A stretch of DNA of 64,000 bases, from assembly GCA_028023455.1 (NCBI GenBank), contig JAQFVV010012510.1, positions 3,205,420 through 3,269,419 of the forward strand, given 5' to 3'. This stretch comes from Epiperipatus broadwayi (lineage: Eukaryota > Onychophora > Udeonychophora > Euonychophora > Peripatidae). The notes under the pieces were generated by a model that made no database searches, was not told where the DNA came from, and saw only the letters and a program-made list of their open reading frames with translations. How positions within the stretch are numbered: position 1 is the stretch's first letter; each line of letters begins with the position of its first letter. Below are positions 36,401-48,400 of this stretch, piece by piece. The position numbers were made by a program, and so were the translations under genes.

Positions 36401-39400
36401 AAAGGCTACCTCCAGCACACTATTCTTCTTGCCAACTAATTAGAATTAAATGATGCATGTTGAAATGTAACCAATACTCTGAATGGATATTATAGTGAAA
36501 TAATTCTAAACAGTATAGGATGCTCAGTTTTATTATCATTGGTAATTTGGGAAGTTGCTGTAATCTTATTTAATGGTTCCAAAATGGGATAGGTTTATTC
36601 AGTCATACTATGACTGAATATCATACCATCACCTGAAAATAAGTAATTGCTACATGATATTATAGGTCAATAAGTTTATCAAAAGAAATTTTTTTATAAA
36701 TTGTATATAAAACCAACTAGATAGTAAAAATTATTTAATGATATTGATAACTGATGTGAATGGTTTCATATTTGGAGTCCTATAAAAATTAATACATTGA
36801 CATGTAATCAGGATTTATAAAAATAATATTTTTATTAAATATAAAATATATATAAAATTAAAAAACAATTGTAGGAAAAGAATTGTGGAAGAATATGAGA
36901 AAACAGGTGAACTGCTAGTGGAATTAGGTTCTGACCAAACATCATGCCATAATCCTTTCAATGGTGGATATTATCCATTTCAAGTAAGCATTTGTATATA
37001 TAAGTTTATTATGGTGTAAACAATGGAATTTGAAACTATATAAAACAATCAGAGATAACCTTACCTTTAATATTGCTTACGAATTATCAATTATTAATTG
37101 ATATCCTAAGGCTAAAAAAGTTTTCTCTAGTAACTTATTGTAGCTCTTTTGTACCAAGTTTAATTTTAAAAAACTGAGATTATCTTTTACTTATAACCCA
37201 AGTTATTATAAAGGTTTAAACCCAGAAAGTTATTTTTATAGGTATGAGGATTTGGAGGATTCACATCTCTTGACATCCTGAAAATATTCATTTATCTTTT
37301 CTAGATAATTGTATATGTTAAATTAAATATTTTCTTGGATTTATTATCTGTTCAAACAACCAGAGAAAGTAAATTATTTAATATATACAATTCCCTGGAG
37401 AAGATGAATTATTATTTACAGGATTCAAAAAGAAATGGGAGTCTTCTAACTTCTCATGCCTATAAAAATAGCTGTCTGGCTTTAAATCTTATAACAATTT
37501 GGATTAGAAATTTAACAAAATCTTTTTTTCCTTTTAATTAAACTCAAGACAAAAGAGCTATAATAGGTTGCTAGAGAAAACTTGTTTAATCATAGGACTG
37601 TCAATTAGTAATTTATAGTTTCCTAGCAATATTAAAATTATCTCTCATTATTTATATGGACACAATCCCTCAATTTTCATTGTTTATATATATATTATTG
37701 TTTTATTCTGTAATGTAGAACTGTTAAATATTGAATGATAGATGGCTTGTTTATAGATGTGCTAGATATATAAAAAATATTTTAAACCTCTCTCAAATTT
37801 TAAAAAGTTCAGTTTTATATAACTAGGGTTTGAACTCAATCTGTAGGCATGGTAACATTCACTTTGTGTCATTGCTAATATATGTAGTATTTTGCAAAAA
37901 GTGGAAGTTTTATTTAACTAATAGTATATTTGAATTTAATTAAAAGAAAACTTTAAACTTAAAATTTGTTTTGTTTAATTACATTTTAATTTTAATAAAT
38001 CTCAAATCACCCTCCCTTACATCCCCAAAGTATCGCAACAGTTTATAAAGACTTTAACTAATGAATTTAAAGTCAGATTTTGCACTCCCCCTAATACTAA
38101 CAGACTTATTAATAATGCAAAGGACAGAAGGGATCCATCTCGCGCACCCCAGGTCATATACAGCATTGCATGCCCTCAGGCTGGATACAGCGCCACATAC
38201 AATGCGGAAACCAAGGCCACTGTCCATAATAGAGCTGCTCAGCACATGTATGTGTACAGAAGAGCAAAAAAGAATAATGATAACTTCTCAATATTTTTCG
38301 AACATGAGAAGCAGGCCGGTCATGTGTTCGAACCCTGCAACCCCAAAATAGTGTGCTCTGAAGCCAACGATTGTAAAAGAAAGATCAAAGAGGTGTATTA
38401 TTATCAATGATAACAACGCGATCAATAGACATGACACGTGTTTTGCTATTTCAAGAAAGTGGACAAATTAATTTACATACACATTTGCATAAATTATTAT
38501 TTAGTAATATTACAGCAATAGTTTATAATATATTTTGGCCATGAATATGAGGGAAAAACCTTGAAAGTACTAGACCTAGATTAATTTAATTTAATTGGTT
38601 TAGTTACTACTGACAGCTTCTTCTTCAGCGTGTGAAAGCGCTTATATATACTATAACTTTATTATGCAAAAAGACCCTTAAAATTCACATTGTAGCTTTA
38701 TAACAGAAAAAGTTAAAATAAATTGTCAAGCATTGATGGCCTAGTGGTTAGCATAGCTGCTTCCATGCAGCTGGCCCGGGTACACTTCCTCATCACACAT
38801 TTGACATATGAAAAAAAAAGTTAGAATAAATCTTGTTCAATAATGACAGTAGTGAATATAATGATGATCGTTTAGTGAATATAATGATGATCGTTTAGTG
38901 AATATAATGATGGTTTAGTGAATATAATGATGATCGTTTAGTGAATATAATGATGATCGTTTAATGAATATAATGATGATCGTTTAGTGAATATAATGAT
39001 GATCGTTTAGTGAATATAATGATGATCGTTTTTACATGTTTATAGGATCCTCTGGTTTAGTTATTTCCATCTTTTCCACCCACTAGTATTTAATGTACAT
39101 GAGACTAAATGTTGTTAGAAAATTATTTTTTACTAGATTTCAAAATTTTATAGTATTATTATCTATTTTATCTCAACTTTTATCTATGTACTTTGTTTTA
39201 ATATGTATCGGTTTTTTGTAAAAATAGCAAAGTTTCAAGAACATCTTTTATATTCTTCAGAAGTTTTGACTTCTGTGGTAATCATTCAAAGCATTAATTA
39301 TATCAAACTTACTATCTTCTTCAGTAAATTGTAGTAAAGATGTCCAATTTAAGCACTCGCCAAAAGAATGTTGCTTAAATCAATGTAATAATATTTTTCA

Positions 39401-42400
39401 AACTCTTGAATTAATCCACTAAAACTTTTAGATTTAGGCTAATATGTATAAACCATATTATATTAATATCATTTATGTTCTTTATTACTTTTACAATGCT
39501 TTTTACAACACACTATTGATGTTTTCAAGTGCTTCAGCAATTTTCTTCAGAACTTCTTATATTTTCAAATCTAAAATATAAGTAGAAGTTCTGAAGGAGA
39601 TTGTTGGATCAATTGAAACCATCAATAATGGTTTGTAAAAAGCATTGTACAAGTAATAATGAATATAAATGATATTAATATTATATGGATTTGGCAATGT
39701 AATAAGATAGATAAAATTATAAACCATATTCTTTGGTAAATTTATCTTTTACTAGTTTAGTATAGCAATTCTTGAATTCATCAAACTAGATTCTCTGTAG
39801 TCTTATAATGATAAATAAATATAAATTAAGGTAAGATTAGACACATCATCATCTAGATAGATAGGTGAGTACTATGCTTGTAGTAATATGAAACATGGTA
39901 TAAAATAAGAGTAAAAATGATATATAACTAAGAAAGTAAATAATATGTAGAATAACAAATGTTAAATAGATACACAAATAAACAAAAAAATAGAAGACAA
40001 ATGACTAAAGATAGGATGTAGGAATGTAGAAAATTATATACATAGAAAGAAAAACTGACAGCAAATAACTTGATGGACTGAGAATATTTTTATTAAAATA
40101 ATTGAGTCTAAGCTATGGGTATATGAGAACAACAATGCAAACAGACATGTATGTGTGTCTATATTTTATTTTATTTTTTATTTTTTTAAGTTGTCAGTGA
40201 AAGAAGCAGAAGAAATGATGAAAAATGATCCTCTAAAATTTAAAGAATTAGTTCAAGAAAGGTAATGTTTTTTCTCAATAGTATTTTTAAAAATAACCAG
40301 TTTTATACTTAAAATTCAACACATGTATATAAAAGAGAAGTTTTTTAACAGGTAAAAGATGTAGACATATATTTTAGATTTATCCTTTTATACATTTACC
40401 TGTTGTAAATATTGATTGGCATTATAACCATCATCCCTGAATGACTTTTAGTATCTACATAATTAGTATGATATATAGTGCTAATATTTAACAACAAGTA
40501 AATGAACAAAATACTATGATAACATATTAGGAGCAAAAACATCTCCAAATGCTGTACCAAAGTGGCAATCAAAGTCTTGCAGTGATAACATTTATGCCAA
40601 CAAAATAGATTTCCACTTTTACCTGCAACCTAGGTTCTTATATAGGAAGTTTGTCTAGACTAGGTGTGCCCAACTTTTTAGAATCTAAGAGCTACTTTTT
40701 ATTTTCCAAATAAATGGTGATCGACTAAATGGGGAAAAAAGCAAAATGAATCAATTTATAAATGAAATAAATAAATATAATTAAAATTTTAAACAAATTT
40801 ATTTAATGTGATGATTGACATTTAATATTATTAACTATTTTTGAGAAATTTGATTCGCAATTAGAAATAGCTGAGCATTAACAGTCATTAAGATGATTTT
40901 CAGTTATATGAATATGAATTTAGATTTTATATAGTTCATATGAGAAAATGATGATTCATATAAATATGTGAATGCAAAACATGAAGGAAGTTTAAGATAT
41001 GCATGCATCTTTCAATAGTGGATAATTTTCATGGTTAATATATTTCCATATATCAAATTGATCATGTGATTTGAAGGTAATGTCATTTTGTAGTTCAATT
41101 AGTTGCATTTCTAATCTACCTACGTCCATATTAAATACTTCTGTGATTAGTACAGCTTGATTTTTTATATTTATTTTAGAGAATGGTGATATGAATAATG
41201 AAGTAATTGGTCAAAGTTTTTCAAAGTCTTGAAATCGTTGTTGAAATTGCAGAAGAATGTTTTGCAAAATATTTCCAAATTCTTGGTAATCACATGTTTC
41301 TATGTTTGACCCAATTTCTTTTCTTAAATTTGCGAAATGTTTCAAATCTTTTTAATTAATTTGAGAAATCCACATTTCCAGTTTCATTTTAAATGTATCG
41401 ATGGAGCTAATCATGTCGGTTATTGTTTTGTTTTATCCTTGCAAATCTAGATTTAATTCATTTAATTTAATTGTTAGATCCATTAAAAATGCTAGCTTTT
41501 GCGGCCACAGCTTGTTATGAAGTAAAACAGCACAAGGATCTTTTTTTTGTCCAGAAAATCTTTTATATGTGGCAACGGCTTGCAGAATCTTTCTAAAACA
41601 TTAGCTTTGTTCAATCATCTGACTGAATTATGGAGAACTAAGTGACCATAATCTGCATCAATGCTATCTAAAAATGACTGAAACAATCTTCTTTGCAGTG
41701 CTTTTACCCTAATCGAATTGATTATTTTAATAGTTGTATTCGTAACATCATCAAGGTTCAACATTTTACCGCATAATGATTGTTGATGAATTATGCAATG
41801 GTATGAAATAAAATTAGGAAAATCAATATCTCTCTTACAAAATGCTAAAAATCCATTTTCACAACCAGTCATAGAAGCAGCACTATCTGTAGTAACAGAA
41901 ACGGGCTTTTTAAAAGGAAAATTTTCAGATATTACGAAAGCTTTAAAAATATTGTAGATGTTCTCTTTTCTGGTTCGCTCTTTTAAAGATAGGATTTTGA
42001 GAAATTCTTCCTTCACAGTCAAATCAGGAAATACTAAACATACAAATATACTAAGCTGGTATATATCACAACTGTCAGTTGACTCATCAAATTGAAATAG
42101 AAACCATGAACAATTTTCAAAATCCCGTTTAAGTTATGATCTTAAATCCATCACCATGGTTTCAACTCATCTTGTTACAGTTTGTCTGAAAAGTTGTATA
42201 TCTTGGATAGCATCAACAATCTCCATTTTATTTTTAAAATTAGAAACCATGAACAATTTTCAAAATCCCGTTTAAGTTATGATCTTAAATCCATCACCAT
42301 GGTTTCAACTCATCTTGTTACAGTTTGTCTGAAAAGTTGTATATCTTGGATAGCATCAACAATCTCCATTTTATTTTTAAAATTGTGAAATAAGCTATCT

Positions 42401-45400
42401 CCTGCAGCCAAAAAAGCTTCTTTGAATATCTCACCATCTGTAAAAGGTTTTTTGTGCTTTATAAAAATTAGACACACACGGAGAGATGCCACCGTTGCAT
42501 TGTTGATATACAACAACTTTTTTTGAATGGAGATTGCGGTGAATTTAGAGATCTTTTTAATATTTGTACTTCAGATTTTTTTATTATAGATTTCGGAAGA
42601 AAGTCCCAATTAAAACTTGGATGAATCATAATAAAACGTTTGTTTAGAGTACTTCTTTTTGGTAAAGCTCCTGTAGAATTACACAATAAACATAAACACT
42701 TTTCTTTATAGATGATGAACAAAAACTATTCTTCTCAATCATTATTGAAGTGATATATTTTTGCTTTTTTATTGCTCATTATAGGCGGGAAAATCAAATA
42801 ATTTAATTTTTGCCACAAAATAAGAATTATCAATAAAAATACTCGTATAATATTAAATTAATACAATTTAAGTATCGAAACCACTTTTATTTTAAAAAAT
42901 CAACTTTTTAAAAATTATTTTAAAAAATCAAAATGGCAAAACTAGTCTGCCTACTTAAATGAAAATTGAAAAATAAACATTTTTTTTTTTTTTGTAATGT
43001 TATAACCAAAATAGACACGACGAAATGAAACGATAGTAAATTCGTCGACTATTTTCTTCAATTTTTTATTATTTGACTGTTTTTTACAAGCTTATAGTTT
43101 TTAAATTTTTAATTTTAAATTGGATTTCGCATTCAAAAAAATCCCAAATTTCAATGGTTGCTTTTCAAAAAAACTTTTTTTTAATCTTAATTTTTAAGGA
43201 TAAAAATCTTTTCTATATAAAATATTTTTGCTTGCGCAATCGATACGTTGGACACACCTCGTCTGGACAATATCAATTGTGAGAACAAAATTCAATTTAT
43301 TAAGCAAAATAAATGAATATTTAATAATTCTGACTTAGAAATTGAGTCTATTTTAATTAGGCTTTTTTTTTGATGTGTCAAAGCATCGACGAACCCGGGA
43401 CACTGCTTGTAAGGTTGCTGTGCTGACCACTCGACCACTAGCACTTAACAAATTATGTATTTTTAATATCTACTGTGAATTGAATGTCATTCTCACAGTA
43501 TTGTCTAGATTAGCATTCCACACAAGGACTTAAACTCCCAGCAAGACTGAAATCCATTTTTGTCAATTTAGCAGTTAGACTTTACTCCTGAGAAGATGTG
43601 TCCATTATTTTGATACAGCATTTGAAGATGTCTTCATTCTCAAAACATTTACATATACATGCATACAAACAATATTTGACAAAAAAAAATTGTCTCATTT
43701 AGTTGGAATAGTACAACTGAGTTAAAACTCATCAAACTATCGGTGAATAATAATAAATGTAATTTATAAACAAGTTCACTAATTATGAAGACTGAAAGAT
43801 GTTTGAGTAGTCAGTGAAATCAATATAATGAATATTTAATATATAGGGTATATGAGCACAGACTTTCAAACGATGCATCACTCTCCACTCTATCTAATAA
43901 CACTGATACACTCAAGCACATATATGCTGAAAAGATAAATAATCACCAATATACGTATTTCATGCTAAACCAGCAAACATCAGTTGGTCCAGATTATCAT
44001 CTCCCACACATATATACTATAAGTGCTCAGATATAGATTAAGATAGACAATCTTTATACTTTAATGGACAGGCTCCAATCTACTACACACTCCAACTCTT
44101 CTTCGATCGTCCATCCAATTGAAAATCTGATGATGAAATGCTCAAAGGCCACACTGAGGCCGAGATTCTTGTCACATCCATGTTGACCTAAGGTCAATCT
44201 GAACCCCACATGTACAGGACATAATCCATTTAATACATGTGCAAGGATGGGCAGACATCTCTACAATGTAATAACTGAAACACAGGCTTATTATATACCT
44301 GTGTCTATATATGTAATATATAGGGTATATGAGCACAGGCTTTCAGACGATCCATCACTCTCCACTCTATCTAATAACACTAATACACTCAAGCACATAT
44401 ATGCTGAAAAGATAAATAATCACCAATATACATATTTCATGCTAAACCAGCAATCATCAGTTGGTCCAGATTATCATCTCCCACACATATATACTATAAG
44501 TGCTCAGATATATATTAAGATAGACAATCTTTATACTTGAATGGACAGGCTCCAATCTACTACACACTCCAACTCTTCAATCGTCCATCCAATTGAAAAT
44601 CTGATGATGAAATGCTCAAAGGTCACCCTGAGGCTGAGATTCTTGTCATGCCCATGTTGACCTAAGGTCCTGTACATGTGGGGTTCAGATACCCTATATA
44701 TTACATATATAGACACAAGTTTATAATAAGCCTGTGTTTCAGTTATATTGAATAATATAAGTGAATAGGTAAATTAACACATAGCAAAAAACTTTCAATA
44801 CTACTGTATAACATTTCATCGGTATGTCATTGAAATAACAATAAATGAACATTATATAACAGATAAACAGGTTTTAAAAAATACATGCTCAGAAAAAGTG
44901 TGCAGTCTGCATTCCCTTAAGGAATGAAGGTGAATGCATTTAACTATAGTCAGACTTAGGGTCTTCATATATGATGCCATGAATGTTTTATATAAAGTTT
45001 TTTCATATATGGTGGCTGAAAGAGTTGCAAAGTGGATGGAAGAAAATAATGTAATGAGGGAAATGCAAGGAGGCTTTAGGTCAGATAGGCATATAGGAGA
45101 TAGTTTATTTATAGTTACACAACTTATAGATATGAGTAGAAATTCAGGTATACAATTATATATGAGTTTTATAGATATAGAGAAGGCATATGATAGATGG
45201 AATAGAAGTAGATTATGCATAAGTTTAGTAAATCTGGGAATGGATGAAGCTTTAGTGGGTGTTATTAAGAAATTATATGAAAATAATTACTATACATATC
45301 AATTAGGGGATATAGAATCAGTTAAAAATGTGGTGGGACTGAGGCAAGGATGCCCTATGTCACCTATTTTGTTTGTGTTGTATTTGAGTGAAATGGAGAG

Positions 45401-48400
45401 AGCAATAGAAAGTCTTGGAAGAGGGATAGAGATACCATTAATAGGTGGCAAGAAAGTATATACATTGCCGGGTCTTTTTTTGCAGATAATGTCTTTTTGT
45501 GTACAGAAAGAAGAGAAGATATGGAAGTTATGCTGAGGACATGCGCAAGGGCGGGTAAAGATATGGGGATTAAATTTAGTGAAGAAAAATCAAATATAAT
45601 GATGGTGAATACTGGGGAAAGAGAAAACAAAGATTTCTTATTGGGGGATATAAAGTTAAGTGTGGTGAATAGATATAGTTATTTGGGAATCATCTTGAGT
45701 AATAAGAAAAATTGCTTGGATGAATGGGAGAAAAAATTGATAAATGAAGCAAAGAAAAAAAAGGGATTGATAAAGAAATTAACAGTGTTTTCATATAATA
45801 AATATAATGTAGCTAGAATTGTATGGAAGGGAGTGGCAGTAGCAGGGTTAACATACGGCAATGATGCATTATGTGTTAGTAAAGGGGTATTAGATTGCTT
45901 AGAAAAAGTACAAAGGGAAGTATGAAGACATGCATTAGATGCTGAGGTGTGGACAGCAAAGGAGGCAATTCAAGGAGAAATGGGATGGTCAGTTTTTTAT
46001 ATGAGGGATGCAAAAAGCAAATTGAAAATGTTCGGTAGATTGCAGTTTATGGATAATAAAAGAATAGCCAAAATAGTATTTAATTGGGTTAAATTTAATT
46101 GCCTCTCTTCTCCACATCATTCTAGCACTCTTTTTTATTTCATCCCTTCATCTTCGCATGTGGTCTCTTTCTAGGTCTTTGATAATCTCTTGGAATCCAG
46201 TTTAAGATTTAAAGTGTCCATCTGTTATCTTGTCTAGCATTATGTTCAGCCCAAATTCACTTCAAGCCTTTAATTCTTTCCATGATAGCAGTAACACCTG
46301 TTTGTTCTCTCACCTATGTATTTCATTTTTGATATTTTCTTGTTACTCATAACATACATCTCTCCATATTTTATTGAATGGACTGAAGTCCCTGTATGGC
46401 TCTTCTGTTAAATGTTCAGGTATCAGATCCAAATAAGAACTGATAACACACATTTGTTAAATACATATATATATAATCATTAAATCCATTCAGAGACAAT
46501 CTCAATATAAATAACAATCAATAATCTCAAATTGTTGTCATGGCAACCTCTTTTTAATTCTCTCTCTCTATATATATATATTGTAGTTTACGACAGCATA
46601 TAGCAGCAATCAATACATTATCATGTCATGGAATGTTTTTTTGGGATTATGGAAATGCTTTTCTACTGGAAGCTCAAAAAGCAGGTAAATTATTAAATAC
46701 AGTTTAATAATACGCTTCTAATTTATAATACTTTTTATTCATATAACTTCTTTTTAATGTCGTAAATAATTGTCATTATTTTTTTGAATATCTATTTAAT
46801 TTAGTATTTGTTAAGCCATAATTTAGATTTAAAAAAAAGCATTTTGTATTTGAATTTCTTTTTGTTTTGCTTTGTATTAATTTTAAGTTTTACTGTGAGC
46901 TAGGTTCACACAAGATTTAGAATTGAATGGATTTTTATATAATAACATATCATTTCTTTCTCTTTAATTCTATATAGTACTTTATATATATATTAACAGT
47001 TTTTATAAAACATATTTGCATCTAATTATTCATTGTAGTTAGTATTTCTTTTGTTTCTTAAAATATTAAAGATTTTAAGACTTCTCATTCGATAATTTAA
47101 TATACAAAATTAACAAAGCGTATGACACACTTGAATGAGAAGCTATAAAGATACACAGAAATTATTACACGCTAAGCGCTTTCGAGGCCTTTTGCCTCGC
47201 TAGCATGTAATAATTTCTGTGTATCTTTATAGCTTCTCATTCAAGTGTGTCATACGCTTTGTTAATTTTGTTTCTTAAGTAATTTTTTTACTATATATTT
47301 TTTAAAATAATTGTAATCTTATTTAATTTATTAACTGTATTATAATAGGATTTAAATCATTTTATTTTACATAAAATTAGAAATATAAAATATTAAAAAA
47401 AGAGAATTGGGGGTGGTGGTACATATTATAAAATTATCATAATCATAAAAAGTAATAGATACAAATTCTTCTGTTTCCAAAAATTATTTGCAGTGATTTA
47501 ATTTGTTTTAAATCACAATCTTTAAGTATTTAGATACATTGAAAAGTTTACATATCAAAAGCAAATTCTTCAAATTGTATGTGTAAGTGCTCAACTTTTA
47601 AATGATTCACTATACTATGAAAGTATGTTGCAGATATGACGACTATATTCTTCACAGGATCACCATTTTTTATGTTAGCACATCTGTGAGGCATCATGTG
47701 TTGTTTAGTGGTTTAACACCAATCCTGCCTAATAGGATAGTGGTGGCTATGGTTGTTTAAGAGCCAAAGACACCAAAATGTATGGGTACTGAATTGAGTT
47801 CAGACCCATATGACTATATAAGCTATTGAGCTTAGATTGAAATATTATTGTTTTCAATTATATTCTCATAGTTTTGTAGTTAAGTAGAGATAAAAGGTGG
47901 CTGCTGGAGAGTTGCATTAGATCCTAAGATCTAGGTGCAGTTCTCTCAGATCCAATGCTCCTCACTGATGAAGGCCACAAGTCAGAAACTAGTCTGGGGA
48001 TATTGGATGAGTAGGCACTAGATGGGGATTTTATGCACAAGCCTCTGGCATCCATTGATTACTCTGGTTGGCAATGGGTGGCATTACTGTATGGAGAGTT
48101 TTGCCTTTGACAATATTCTTCTTATACTAACCATATGCTGTTAAAAGCCAGTTTTATAAATACTAGCATGGAATAAGCTTTAAATTTTAAAGAGGAAACA
48201 ACATAAAGTAATCTTATGGAAGAGGTTTTTAAAGTCACTATTATCTATTTTTTATAATTAGAGATGTATGTATTATTTCCAAAACTGTTTCACAAAGATC
48301 ATAGATAAAGGTAGTACCACTTTTATTGTTAAAGAAGATTGCCTTGATTACAGGTTGTGATTCTTAATGGCTTATAGTCTTAATAAATATATACTTTATA

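Larger units (their letters stand above)
40661..43260 (-). mobile_element. hAT transposon (Charlie/ZBED-like), 2.6 kb, with TSD
   Basis: Terminal inverted repeats TAGGTGTGCCCAAC (40661) and GTTGGACACACCTC (ends 43260) are flanked by an 8-bp duplication GTCTAGAC (40653-40660) / GTCTGGAC (43261-43268) with one mismatch. The minus strand carries a decayed transposase. The length suits an autonomous hAT with one ORF. Confidence 0.92.
43838..44745 (-). mobile_element. Family B tandem dimer (477-bp period)
   Basis: ATATAGGGTATATGAGCACA at 43841 and again at 44318. The tail with its ACAGG...CCTGT hairpin lies at the unit junction (about 44276-44305) and, inverted, at 44690-44744. Two HHRs at matching positions, 477 bp apart. 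Confidence 0.87.

Noticed and set aside
38852-39032. CRISPR array
   Set aside because: Units are contiguous without unique spacers, in a eukaryotic intron; it is a minisatellite.
39560-39690. A hammerhead in the 39437-39690 palindrome
   Set aside because: CUGAAG(G)A, a 5-bp helix II and GAAA are present in part, but helix I does not pair and the core has an extra base in one arm.
47150-47215. A hammerhead in the centre of the 47105-47271 palindrome
   Set aside because: The minus strand has CUAGCGA, GAGGC/GCCUC and GAAA, but two invariant core bases are wrong and no NUH triplet fits the helix I register.
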